Assembly (NCBI GenBank): GCA_032718475.1
Contig: JAUCBJ010008600.1
Span: forward strand, 1 to 64,000
Source of the DNA: Nemertoderma westbladi
Taxonomy: Eukaryota; Xenacoelomorpha; Nemertodermatida; Nemertodermatidae
Length of the DNA: 64,000 nucleotides
Direction of reading: 5' to 3'
Below are positions 54,196-64,000 of the stretch, piece after piece; position 1 is the stretch's first letter, and each line of letters starts with the position of its first letter. The notes under the pieces are model-generated. The model had not been told where the DNA came from, ran no database searches, and saw nothing but the letters and a program-made list of their open reading frames with translations. The position numbers and the translations under genes are program-made.

Positions 54196-55330
54196 GTTAC
54201 TAAAATTTAAATTTAGTTTTTATATGAATTTGAGTGCTTTATGCAAACTGTTTATGTTTTATATTATATTGTAAACCAAATTTGTTTGCAATTTGAAAAA
54301 AATTTGAGGGAAGGGATTCGTTGTTGTATTAAGGTGTATCATTTATAAATTCAGCCTCTATGTCTAATATCAATATTAAAATATTAAAAATTATATAAAT
54401 ATAATATAATAAAAATAATATTAAAAATACCTTGCTGAGGAGCAGAGATACAACATGGGTTTTTTTTAAGACCTTTTGGTCAATAAGATTTAAATAGTAC
54501 AAACTTTACCCTGGTTTAATTTGTTATTATTAACCTCTAGTTAAAATAAACGAAGTGTTATTATTATATATTATATCTTATTATTCTTATTATTATTCTT
54601 ATATTATATCTTACTGTATGTTAAATTGACCATTAAACCCCTTTTTTAGCCTCTTTAAAAACTTTAATTAATTAAGTATACTAATTGATAGACTATTAAA
54701 CTTTATAAAGTAACATATTTAGGCGCATACGTAAGCCTCTTAAGGGGGGGGGGGGGGGGGGGCACCATTTTCGGACAACTTGCGCTTTTTTCACTCCCAG
54801 CTTGTCAAAAGTGGTTGGTTTGGCCTATAAATTTGATCATAAGTGCCTAAGATGTTGTTCTACACGTGTGACTGAAAATTTTAAATTTTCACTTATTTAA
54901 TATTAGTTAATATAAAAAAAGGTGGTTGCGCTTAAATCCCTAAGGCTTTTACAGTTTTAAATTTAATTACATGAAAGTTTTTTTAAATGATAGAGCAAAG
55001 GTGGGGCAACATAACTATCAGGTGAATTTAAATGAAAATTAGTCTACGCCGCTAGGGAAAGTTGCAAAGATGTGCAATTTTTCAGATAATTTTTAATTAA
55101 TATTAAATTTTATTAACTAAATATTTTAAAAATTTGTCTGATACTTTTATGCACAGTCACATTCTAGACATTCAGTGAAATTTTCAGATAATTCGGAGAA
55201 AAATTGTAAAGTAGTAGGGTTTTAAAGTTACTGAAGTCGGGGAAAAAATATTCTGAGATAATTGAGGTTAAACATTTTGCAAACAATTTTATTAAAATTA
55301 TTGTTTACAAAATATGCTATGATTGCTATA
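54196..55330. other. AT-rich sequence with a 19-G run
   Basis: No gene recognised. G-run at 54744-54762, AT-only stretches near 54360-54430 and 54560-54600. Confidence 0.45.
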
Positions 55331-55339
55331 TTTGCTTAA

Positions 55340-55780
55340 AAAACGCCACATGGGGGTTTTCGGGCATTCTGAATACAATGGAAATGAAGAGTAGGTCGCG
55401 CAACGTATTTTGGTCCCCGCTAGGGGGCGCAGCATAATTCTAGAAAAAGCGCAAAAATCACGAAATTTAAAAATATTGCAAAAACTGCTGCATTCGCTTT
55501 AAAAATGCCACGTGGGGGTTTTTTAGTGTCATAAATACAATGGAAATGGATAAAAGGTTGCCCAACGCAATTTAGTGCCCGCTAGGGGGCGTAATAAAAT
55601 GCTACAATATTCACAAAATATATTTTATATTATATATTTTATTTTATATTTACATTATATTTTTAAAATGTTCATATTGGCTTTAAAATCTGCACGTGGT
55701 GGTTTTCAAGAGTTCTGAAACCAATGGAAATAAGTAGAGGGTCGCACATTGAAATCTATCGCCCGCTAGGGGGTGCTAAG
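55340..55780. repeat. Three diverged tandem copies with a CCCGCTAGGGGGCG core
   Basis: Each copy of about 165-185 bp has AA(A)TGCCACGTGGGGGTTTT, then CAATGGAAAT, then CCCGCTAGGGGGCG (cores at 55416-55429, 55578-55591 and 55762-55775). The core resembles the CTCF consensus CCASYAGRKGGC of animals. Diverged enough to be old. Confidence 0.7.
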
Positions 55781-56660
55781 TTTCTAGAAAGAGGCCCAAA
55801 ATGAGTTTAAAAGTAAATGAGTATAAAAGACAAGGGATTTAATTTATCTACAGTTGAATTCTATGTGTTACCAAAACCTCCTGGGACATATGACTCGTCA
55901 TCACGTTTACCATGATACTTATTTATAATGGTACTATGTTTGTCTTCAATCGAACGTTTGAGTCGAAACACGTCTTTTCGATAACTAAGACGATTGGCTT
56001 GTGAGTCTTCATCAACCTCACCACACAGATGGGAAATCACAGCATTCCTGGCAGATGATCCTTTGTTTTAGGCAAGCACAGCTGATGCGGCAGCCAAGGA
56101 TACTCTGGTGCGTCAAAACTGTGACAGGATCTAGGAGTTGTTTTCTAAACCCCGACCGGTATGTTGTTTGGTTATACGCGTCGCCGCATCCGTAGGCTGC
56201 TGAAAGGCTGTAGTCTGAATGTTAAGGCCGAAGGCCGTTTGAATAACCTGAGTTTTTAATGCCAGTTGTTGTAATGTCAGAACGTAATAATACATTTATT
56301 ATAGGAAGGGATCTAGGGGTCAAATACTAAACGTCTAAACATAATAATAGCACAGTCAGAATATAATAGCACGGTAATGACGACGGTTAAAAACCGTTCC
56401 AGTCTCACAACTCTACAGATACCAACTGAATCATAGTCCACAAGTACAACGGTTATATTGTTAACACATATTAGTTACTCCTACTGTACTGAGCGGCCTG
56501 GCCAATAGATGCGTTCCAATCACCTGTTTTCCCCTCCCATCATTGGCTAACCTAGTTAATTTCGATCTCGCCACTCCCTGCTGCCACTATCCCCACGGCT
56601 AGCCCCTTTGTCCCTCTGAGATGGTTTATGACCTCTCAACCTTGTGGCTGGCGATGTGTA
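55781..56660. other. Spacer between the CTCF-like repeat and the Mutator-like gene
   Basis: No gene supported. A short stretch at 56210-56240 (AAGGCCGAAGGCCGTTTGAA) is palindromic. Could include the 3' end of the Mutator-like element, but no terminal repeat was identified. Confidence 0.35.
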
Positions 56661-56676
56661 TCGCCTAAGTTGGTTA

Positions 56677-58919
56677 TTAGGTGACATTATTATTGGTAAT
56701 GTCACCCACCTTCCCAACTATAATTGGTAAAATGCCACTTTGCCCATTTTCCGCTGGGTAGTGCAGGAAATTGAATCCGCTTACAAAAACTTGTGTTTTG
56801 GAACCCTCAACCAAACCAAGCTGAAGCTTTCGTTCATGTTTTGGGTGTATCCCAAAACACAACGTCAGAGTAAATTTTAGGTCCGACAAACATTGATATA
56901 TTGGCAGTAACAAAGGTAGGAATACAGGGTACAAGTGGTGATCTTTAACAACATTGACTCCAGTCTTCTGATAATCACACCAACTATCTGCGCCTGTAAG
57001 GCAATACATAATATGCCTTTGCTCAGGAGTGCCATGGATAACCCCATGCCTGAAAGAAGCCAGTATGTTACGTTTCATATTATTTACACAGGCAGTGATT
57101 TCACATCCGGTATTAGCTGAACGGTTGATGGATACCTTTATGGCATGTCCATAGTAGCGACTAAGATGATCTACAACAGCCATAGTAAGTCGGTGTTTAG
57201 CTCCACCAACGAATTTGCCATCTGGTAGTTTACCCTTTTAACCATTTCTGAAATCGCGAAGGGCCTTTCCCATTATTTTTTTTACATGATTGACACAACC
57301 AATCTTCCGAACACGATTACATTCAATTTTAACTTCATCTTTCTTATTTGATTCACCAATCACGTTCTCACCCATTTTATAACTGACTTTCTCACTCATT
57401 TCATCATCATTCTCACTCGTTTTATCATTCAGTTTCACATTCATTTCATCACTCAGATTCTCATTCATTTCATCAGTGACTTTCTCACTAGTTTCAAAAT
57501 CATTCTCACTCGTTTTATCATTCAGTTTCACATTCATTTCATCACTCAGATTCTCATTCATTTCATCAGTGACTTTCTCACTAGTTTCAAAATCATTCTC
57601 ACTCGTTTTATCATTCAGTTTCACATTCATTTCATCACTCAGATTCTCATTCATGTCATCAGTCACTTTCTCACTAGTTTCACCACTTTCTTTCTCATTT
57701 ATACAATCTATTTTACATTCGTGTTTCTCGTTTAACCGCCACAGTTTACATCCTTCTGCACTTTCAATATATTCCAGCTTATCCTTGTTCGACATCGCAC
57801 TATAATCTTACATCCTTGACAACTACCATATGCATTGGCAATGGCATTATATGCAGTACTGTCACCATCGCATATCACGCTTGAATATATAAGGCCATTG
57901 TTCACATTGCCGATCTGACTTCTGATCGATTTATTGAATAATTCCATACAGATATATGTTTCCATTGACCCGCTAGAACCTGAATAGTTACCTGGGCATG
58001 GGCATTCTGGCAAATGATGTTCCATAAAGTCTTTGTATTCCTTAGAATCTTTCTTATACCTAGTAAACGCACAGGTCGTACATAACTTATTACGAGTTCC
58101 GAAGTCCAGGACCTTACCAGTTTTCATTGATATTATCACACCAACACCGCTGTTGGAGGAAATGTCTCATTGTTCCCCAAGTTCCGTCATAACACACAGT
58201 TACCTAAAAAGTTATAGATATAAATATTTGAATAATAAGTTGTAATTTGATATTTAAATTTTATTTAACATTATATATTTCATTATCATAATAAATATTC
58301 TACCTAGCTATAACCCAAAATAATTTTATTACTAACTGAATAAATATAACTTACTTACCTTCTGACTTTCAGTTTCCTTTAGAAACTTTTGGGACTCCAT
58401 CATTGATCAGCCATCCTTTTTAATAAGTTCATCAATTTTATTTACATGTCCACTCCAGGTCACCTTGGACATACTGCAAGGCATTTCAAGACATTGGGCA
58501 ATTGTAAATAATGTTTCCATTCCATTTCCACTTTCACATAAGCTGTAGATGATATTCTTCCATTCAAATCTGCTGCGTTTTTTGTTGATAATTAGAACTG
58601 CTAGAGAATCTCGAACCGGTATCGCCGCCAGCGCACTGTTGTATTTCGGTATAAGTACACTACACTGAAAATACATAACAGAATCTATTCCTTTCGTTAG
58701 ATGGTTCAATGGCTCAGAGCTAATAACTCCCGGGCACCCTCCACTATTATGGGCAAACTTAATAATGTTTATTATATTCACATTTATTATACGATAACCA
58801 CAGGAAAAGTTTGGTTGTTCTATGGGAACTTGAACATCAAGTTTCTCTTCCGATCGGGAAGGCATAAGCTGATTGAACTGTTCTTCTATGCATTTTCGGA
58901 ATCTTGGAGGAGTTCATAA
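56677..58919 (-). pseudogene. Mutator-like transposase (PF20700-type), several lesions and a tandem-repeat insertion
   Basis: On minus: an N-terminal domain from 58865 (NIIKFAHNSGGCPGVISSEP, MPCSMSKVTWSGHV), a TGA near 58406, a likely intron 58358-58204 (AAG donor GTAAGT, acceptor TTTTTAG), then CYDGTW with the first catalytic D. After a frame break come ISMKTGKVLDFGTRNKLC, YSGSSGSMETYIC and ICDGDSTAYNAI (second D). After a further break there is a 31-residue repeat in three copies (57410-57690), then RKIGCVNHVKKIMGKALRD, a TAA, KLPDGKFVGG, HLSRYYGHAI and TGADSWCDYQK. These blocks are typical of the Mutator-like family found across animals. At least four lesions, so inactive. No terminal repeats identified. 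Confidence 0.78.
57400..57680. repeat. 93-bp tandem repeat, three copies, inside the Mutator-like gene
   Basis: Unit on minus encodes SEKVTDEMNENLSDEMNVKL then NDKTSENDFET; 93 bp keeps the frame. It lies between the second catalytic D block and the GCVNHVKK block, where relatives are normally short. Confidence 0.85.
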
Positions 58920-59039
58920 AGTTCAGTTGTTGGAACTCGTACTAAACTCCGACTGAACTGGATCCTTCCCTGGTAAAAATCGCGTGTTGTGCACGTTTTC
59001 CAATACGTGGCATTGTTATTTAAAACAACACTACAACTA

Positions 59040-59220
59040 CGCTAAAATTGAATATTTATTTACCAGAAGCAACATCACTACAACCTGCACACCAGTACGT
59101 CAAACAAAATGAAACACAATAGCAGAATTACCGGTACCAGTCTGCCAGTACATCAAACATAAGGAAACACAATAGCAGAATTACCGGTACCAGTCTGCCC
59201 GTACATCAAACAGAATGAAA
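59040..59220. repeat. 53-54-bp tandem repeat, two full copies plus a partial
   Basis: Unit GTACATCAAACATAAGGAAA, CACAATAGCAGAATTACCGG, TACCAGTCTGCC. Near-identical copies. Function unknown. Confidence 0.8.
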
Positions 59221-59359
59221 CAATAATTAGACTAATGCATTTGAATTTGAATTTTGAATTTGAATGCATTTGAATTTGAATTTCCCACTATTTATTATTT
59301 AATTTCAAAATCAGATAATATATACTGTCCACCCCTATATACACCTTAAACCTATACAC

Positions 59360-59640
59360 ATACATACCGACAGACAGGCAGACAGACAGACAGACAGGCA
59401 TATAGAGAGTAATAGATAGACGCATATGAATTAATTAAGACATGCACATAATAATGGAATATTACGCCTTGAGCAGAGATAAGAGGGGCAGACATATACA
59501 ATACATACATACAGACAGACTGACTGACAGACAGACTGACTGACAGACAGACAGACTGACTGACAGACAGACTGACTGACAGACAGACAGACTGACGGAC
59601 AGAGAGAGAGACAGACAGAGGGAATGTAGATATACTTAGA
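59360..59640. repeat. GACA/GACT-type microsatellite
   Basis: Imperfect ACAGACAG and ACTGACTG runs at 59366-59400 and 59510-59620. The minus-strand frame it keeps open (SVSLSVSQSV) is not a gene. Confidence 0.9.
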
Positions 59641-60325
59641 TGAATCAATGACATACAGGATTAATTTAGATAGTCATAGATACCATTGTGCCTCTGCCCA
59701 GTGATAGCAAATTATTTTTATTGAAATTTTATTGATTTTTTACTTTTATTTTACTTTTATTTACATTTACTTTTATTGAAAAATAGCAACTTATGGATGA
59801 GTTATACAATTATTTTCATAGTTCTCAGTTTACTGAAACTGACATAAATCGAAAACTAAAAGAGCTACTGCCATGCCGTTTTCAGATTTGAAATCTCCGT
59901 TAAATTTCACATAATAGTCGATAAAAGAAAATTAGCCAAATTTTTGCAAAAATGGTGCACCCCCCCCCCCCCCCCTCCCTTAACCATTTGGGTGCTTTCT
60001 GAAACAATATAAATTTTATTAACTTTAGATTGGCTTAGAAAAACTGGGCCTTAAAAGACACATGGTTGCTAAGGGGTTATTAAAACGATTGCTGCGATAA
60101 ATGATTGATTGCACATAAAGTACAATTAATTTAATAACATAAACTAAAAGAACTTGTCAACAATAATGTATGTTGATACTGAAGTCGTAAAACCAGCATT
60201 CCTATACATTCGATAAACATCCTGATTCGATTTTAATATTTAGCCAATTCTGATATTAACGCTTATGTAATTAGAAAGAGTCGCCTGTCACATAATCTCT
60301 ATTCTGTTCCTCTGTTCTATTCAAT
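59641..60325. other. AT-rich spacer with a 16-C run
   Basis: No gene recognised. C-run at 59960-59975. Short TTTTATTTTACTTTTATTTA-type repeats near 59720-59770. Confidence 0.4.
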
Positions 60326-60553
60326 TTTTTTTTTTTTTTTTTTTTTACTCAAAAGCCTCCATATATTATAATATTAACAAACAATAATTCGAATATAAAA
60401 ACGCACCAAAACAAGTACAAATATAACCCACCACCAGCTGATTCAAACTGTTACCTAGCAACAATACAAACAATACAAATTGGTTCAATACCCATCACCA
60501 GTCTGCCACTCTGCCACTGCCAGTACCCAACAAACCCGCCAGACCTCTAACAT

Positions 60554-63500
60554 CTAAGCCGTCCCGGGGTCCGAGTCCGCGTTCGCCCACACAATGGACG
60601 CGTCCGCCACCGCTGCCCGCGCCGGTCTTCTAGCGGCCGACCGAAACCCACGGAGGCACATCAGGGACGACCGGAGTAAGGCGAAATTGATGCGTCGCCG
60701 CACCCACGCTACCGACTCCGGGTAGGGAACCTGTCGTTTCTCCGACAGCCTCAACGCCAGCCGCTTGACAAACTGCTTCGCAGCCGGCGCCATGCCCCCG
60801 AAAGCGGAAAATATGAGGGGGGTGAAGGTTGAGTGCTCAACCTCACGGATCCGCTCCTCGTATCTCCGGATCTTCCTCGCCTCGTGATGGAGGTGGGCGG
60901 CGTCCAGCGACATCGCTGCGTTGGTGTCCGCCAGCGGGTTGAACACCGACACGTCGATAAACATCTTCTGGAAGCGGTTGCCCCAGAATCCGCTTACCGA
61001 CACGTCGAGTCTCGCCTGCTGGTCCGTCGAGGTGGACCGGAGAGTGAAGGACTCCCCCGTCAGCGGCTGGAGCATCGGCTCGACAGCCACGTTGTGGGCC
61101 ACCTCAGTCAGGGAGTCGGCGACGAAATCGCGGATCTCGTTGTGTCTGATTGAGGGGAACCCCCCAGTGGGACACGACAGAACGTGGGAAGGAGAAAATC
61201 GCGACCCACAGACACAACGAGAGGGAAGATTTCTTGGCGACCAACCGTACCGGAGACAAACTGCGTCACGGAACTCTTCCTTGGACAGGTGAGTGTCGTG
61301 CAACGTTAAGGGTTTGGTATTTAGCCAGGCAGACGCACCTTTCTCAGTAGTTAGTCCGCACAAATTGTGCATTTCACTACTTAATTTGTCATAAACCTCC
61401 TCCTTTTTAGCTTTCGCTACAACAGAGGAGGAGGCTGCAACTAACTTCGCTACGTGCGTCTGCTCTTCCCTAATCGTCACCATTGACTCACCCTCCATGG
61501 AGATGAACGGGTCGCAGATCCTCCGGGAGTTCTCGTATTGGGGTCGTAGATCCTCGGGAACCGGGATCCCCAGCCCCCCATCCCGAACCGGTAGCGACAG
61601 CAACTCGCGTTCCGTCGCCGATACCGCCGGCCGGTCAATGATCCGGCAGAGGCACTGTTCCACGGCCTCCTCCAACTTCCCAAAAGAATCCGTGGCCCCC
61701 GGGACGACGCGCGCCAAGAACCGCCACCGGCAGGAGAGACCGAAGGCGAGGCCGGCGTACGCGCAGTGCGGGTCGACTGCGGCGATGGTGGCGAGGCGAT
61801 CCACGTCGGCGGCGAACTCCTCCACCTTCCGCTCGGTGTACTCGCGCTGGAACTCCTCGGTCCCGATTACTCCGCCGAGGAGTTTGTTCCCCACCGTGTC
61901 GATGGCAACGCCGGTGTCCGCGAAAATCTCCTTCGCCTCCTCCAACTTCTCCGGCTTGACGGTGAGGCAGCACTTAGTCGGGTAGTACCCGTAGAGAGGC
62001 CCCCTCACTGACACCACGTCCCAGAACTTCCGGAGTTCCTTGAGTTTCCCCACGGCATTCCCGTCGTCCGCGTACCACTTCTGAACGACAGTACAGGCGC
62101 GCATAAGCTCGGCGAGTAACGGGACGAGACCGACGCCAAACATCGGCATCGCCACCGGGTCGCCCTGCGTCGAGCCCTCCTCCGAGAACATCGTCTCGCC
62201 CCCCACGAACAAACACGACGGCTGGTCGTAGCAATTCACTACGATGGTGTGAAGCGCGGGGCAGACCAGCCGGATGTTTTGCAGCGCCGCCTCGCGGTTC
62301 AGCGCGTTGAACGCGTTCGTGGCGTCGATCTGGAGGACGGCGTCGCCATTGTCCGTGGCGAACTCGTCGTTCAGCGAGTGGATGGCGGACTCGATGCCGG
62401 CCTTCTGGCCGAGGCACATCTGGACGGAGCCGCCCACCTCCTGTAGATCCCCGCGGATACAGGTCATCGCCGCCTTGCCGACCACCCGGCGGAGAACCTC
62501 GCCTATCCCGATGGGACGGACTCCGGGGTTCTTATCAAGCGCTAGCAGTCGGGCGGACAGAAACGGTGTAAGAATTCCTGGAGGAAGAACAGTCTGCGAT
62601 ATGAGTTTCCCCAAATCGGCGATTCGGTCACAGAGCTCCGTTGATTGATTCCGGAACCTCGTCAGGAGATGTTTCCATCCCTGGACGTCCAACCCCGAAG
62701 GTCCCGAAGCGTTTCCACGCATCCTTAGAAGACTGGACAAGATGAGCTGTCCATTCAGGCGCTCAAATATCACGCTGTGGTACTCTGGGGCTCCAACGAA
62801 CTCTGTGAGGAGAATGGATTCATCGGCGGGTTTCGCGGCCGGGTGTTTCTCCCGCAGAACATCGCGGACAATCTTCGTCGTTCCGTCTTTGTCCACGAAA
62901 GTATCGTCCAATTTCAGCGGTTTCCCCCGGTTCAGGTCGCTGAGACTCCTTGTCGCCGCAGACACGTTTCCCACCAGCATGTGACGCACAAACGCTTTCT
63001 GCATGGCAACGTTCTGAGAATCGGCTCGGAAACGTTGCTTGGGGAGGTGCGCCTGAATTGCTCTGGCTTCCACGAGGAGTTCACCGAATTCGCCGCGTTT
63101 CCAACTTTCCAGCCGGCGTTCTAGAACCCGCCGGTGTGTCGCCGTTGTTGATGCGCGGCTTGGTTTCTGGAGCAACAAAGCCGGGGCCGCCATCAACGCC
63201 TTCAGCGCAAACGACTGCAGAGGGTTCCCCGTCGTCACTAGTGACAGAAGATTGGACATTCCTGCCACAAAATCGCGCCCGACCATACCCTGTGGAACCA
63301 AAAATAGATTGGGTCGCCAGTGAACAATGACGTCGTAGACGCCATTGATCGAGGTCTCCAACTGAAGTAAGGGTAGCCTTACATTGCCCCAGGAAACTAT
63401 TCTGTTGGAGTTGGCGTTCGTTGGTGGGATTGGGGCAGCTATTGGCGTTGTGGCACTCAGCGGCTGCGTAGTTCCGCGTGGTTGCGTTGCTGTGGCTACC

Positions 63501-64000
63501 AGTGGCGCAGCAGACACCGTAGGGGCGAGGGGGGCAACACCGGACACCATTTGGGCGAGGGGGGAGACCCCGGACACCGTAGGGGCAAGGGGGGAGCCAC
63601 CAGACACCATGGGGGCCCGGGGGGCAGCACCAGACACCGTTTGGGCGAGGGGGGCAACACCAGACACATTTGGGGCGAGGGTGGCAACACCGGACACCGT
63701 AGGGGCGAGGGGAGCAACACCGGACACCGTAGGGGCGACACCGGACACCGTAGGGGCGACCCCGGACACCGTAGGGGTGAGATCGAGGGGGGCAACCCCG
63801 GGCACCGTTGTGGTGAGTGGGGCAACACCGGACACAGTAGGGGTGAGGGCGGCGACACCGGCCACCATAGGGGCGACCCCGGACACCGTAGGGGCGACAC
63901 CGGACACCGTAGGGGCGACCCCGGACACCGTATGCGTGAGATCTAGGGAGGCAACACCGGACACCGTTGTGGAGAGTGGGGCAACACCGGACACCATAGG
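60554..64000 (-). CDS. Reverse transcriptase ORF with VSGVAP repeat leader and nuclease-like C-terminus (partial)
   Basis: The frame enters from beyond 64000. Residues 1-170 or so (to about 63490) are tandem VSGVAP/LAPT repeats, then a Pro/Thr spacer. The RT lies about 390-720: GNASGPSGLDVQGWKHLLTR, RPIGIGEVLRRVVGKAAM, LQIDATNAFNALNREAALQN, EGSTQGDPVAMPMFGVGLVP and KWYADDGNAVG with catalytic DD near 643. C-terminal blocks: SLPVRDGGLGIPVP, a Cys/His motif (RCVCGSRFSPSHVLSCPTGG, then H), and RLDVSVSGFWGN followed by MFIDVSVFNP, which I read as a possible PD-(D/E)xK-type nuclease end. Ends SDPGTA with TAG at 60554. No lesions. Similar RT proteins are common in cnidarian and other invertebrate genomes; I cannot give the clade. 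Confidence 0.82.
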   Translation of the reverse strand, partial: PMVSGVAPLSTTVSGVASLDLTHTVSGVAPTVSGVAPTVSGVAPMVAGVAALTPTVSGVAPLTTTVPGVAPLDLTPTVSGVAPTVSGVAPTVSGVAPLAPTVSGVATLAPNVSGVAPLAQTVSGAAPRAPMVSGGSPLAPTVSGVSPLAQMVSGVAPLAPTVSAAPLVATATQPRGTTQPLSATTPIAAPIPPTNANSNRIVSWGNVRLPLLQLETSINGVYDVIVHWRPNLFLVPQGMVGRDFVAGMSNLLSLVTTGNPLQSFALKALMAAPALLLQKPSRASTTATHRRVLERRLESWKRGEFGELLVEARAIQAHLPKQRFRADSQNVAMQKAFVRHMLVGNVSAATRSLSDLNRGKPLKLDDTFVDKDGTTKIVRDVLREKHPAAKPADESILLTEFVGAPEYHSVIFERLNGQLILSSLLRMRGNASGPSGLDVQGWKHLLTRFRNQSTELCDRIADLGKLISQTVLPPGILTPFLSARLLALDKNPGVRPIGIGEVLRRVVGKAAMTCIRGDLQEVGGSVQMCLGQKAGIESAIHSLNDEFATDNGDAVLQIDATNAFNALNREAALQNIRLVCPALHTIVVNCYDQPSCLFVGGETMFSEEGSTQGDPVAMPMFGVGLVPLLAELMRACTVVQKWYADDGNAVGKLKELRKFWDVVSVRGPLYGYYPTKCCLTVKPEKLEEAKEIFADTGVAIDTVGNKLLGGVIGTEEFQREYTERKVEEFAADVDRLATIAAVDPHCAYAGLAFGLSCRWRFLARVVPGATDSFGKLEEAVEQCLCRIIDRPAVSATERELLSLPVRDGGLGIPVPEDLRPQYENSRRICDPFISMEGESMVTIREEQTHVAKLVAASSSVVAKAKKEEVYDKLSSEMHNLCGLTTEKGASAWLNTKPLTLHDTHLSKEEFRDAVCLRYGWSPRNLPSRCVCGSRFSPSHVLSCPTGGFPSIRHNEIRDFVADSLTEVAHNVAVEPMLQPLTGESFTLRSTSTDQQARLDVSVSGFWGNRFQKMFIDVSVFNPLADTNAAMSLDAAHLHHEARKIRRYEERIREVEHSTFTPLIFSAFGGMAPAAKQFVKRLALRLSEKRQVPYPESVAWVRRRINFALLRSSLMCLRGFRSAARRPARAAVADASIVWANADSDPGTA
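63490..64000. repeat. GC-rich tandem repeat coding VSGVAP
   Basis: Multiples of three bases (18- and 36-bp themes: GGGGCAACACCGGACACCGT and AGGGGCGA variants). Runs past the right edge. Opposite-strand frames here are artefacts. Confidence 0.88.

Larger units (their letters stand above)
60327..64000 (-). mobile_element. GC-rich non-LTR-type retroelement, 5' end beyond the window
   Basis: On minus, one long ORF (to 60554), about 200 bases of 3' sequence, and an A-run (T-run at 60327-60347). Strikingly GC-rich against AT-rich flanks; the 3' UTR is AT-rich again. The target duplication cannot be assessed, because the 5' end is outside. Confidence 0.75.

Noticed and set aside
53882-54274. 130-codon ORF across exon 9
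   Set aside because: It is in a different frame from the disintegrin-like reading, starts in hydrophobic AT-rich sequence and has no motif; the exon 9 frame has the conserved cysteines.
59352-59654. 100-codon minus-strand ORF with SVSLSVSQSV repeats
   Set aside because: Pure by-product of the GACA/GACT microsatellite.
60833-63946. Several plus-strand ORFs opposite the GC-rich RT gene, including a Gly/His-rich one at 63482-63946
   Set aside because: High GC lowers stop frequency; the minus frame has full RT motifs, so these are shadows.

Overview
The window is animal nuclear DNA: AT-rich, intron-rich and dominated by transposable elements. It is most likely from a marine invertebrate, but the sequence alone does not let me name the phylum. 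Genes have GT-AG introns, mobile elements have eukaryotic architecture (Harbinger, P-like, piggyBac, Mutator, RTE, CR1-like, BEL/Pao, Ty3/Gypsy), and there is no bacterial-style gene packing.

The only host gene I can support runs along the whole plus strand in nine short exons from 369 to 54195. It encodes part of a reprolysin (M12B/ADAM-type) zinc metalloprotease followed by a disintegrin-like segment; both ends of the gene are missing. The exons join in consistent phase and carry no lesions. Two ShK-like six-cysteine exons (39606-39728 and 41524-41640), both phase 1-1, lie between the exon with the HExxHxxxxxHD zinc site and the exon with the Met-turn (CVM). The ShK modules therefore appear inserted inside the catalytic domain and could be skipped without changing frame. 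The donor of exon 8 has been swept into a minisatellite of about 2.1 kb that repeats the splice donor dozens of times.

The introns are filled with mobile elements. Intron 2 (2143-30889) holds a 5.0 kb Harbinger element with a paralogous empty site next to it; a deletion derivative of a GC-rich retroelement; and a three-deep nest (P-like element > piggyBac-like element > truncated RTE-like LINE). It also holds an RTE-like LINE flanked by an 86-bp direct repeat and split by a complete-looking CR1-like LINE that has a 2A-like peptide, no in-frame AUG ahead of it, and a 22-residue repeat between endonuclease and RT. Later introns hold old RT and integrase relics, a second P-like transposase, a long-TIR foldback element, a BEL/Pao gag relic carrying a 211-bp RTE insertion, and two degraded transposase-like genes of families I cannot name.

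Downstream of exon 9 are a three-copy repeat with CTCF-like cores, a broken Mutator-like (PF20700-type) transposase, microsatellites, and a GC-rich RT gene that runs off the right edge on the minus strand. Apart from the metalloprotease, the coding potential is that of mobile elements. The piggyBac transposase and the CR1-like ORFs look intact and young; most others are broken.
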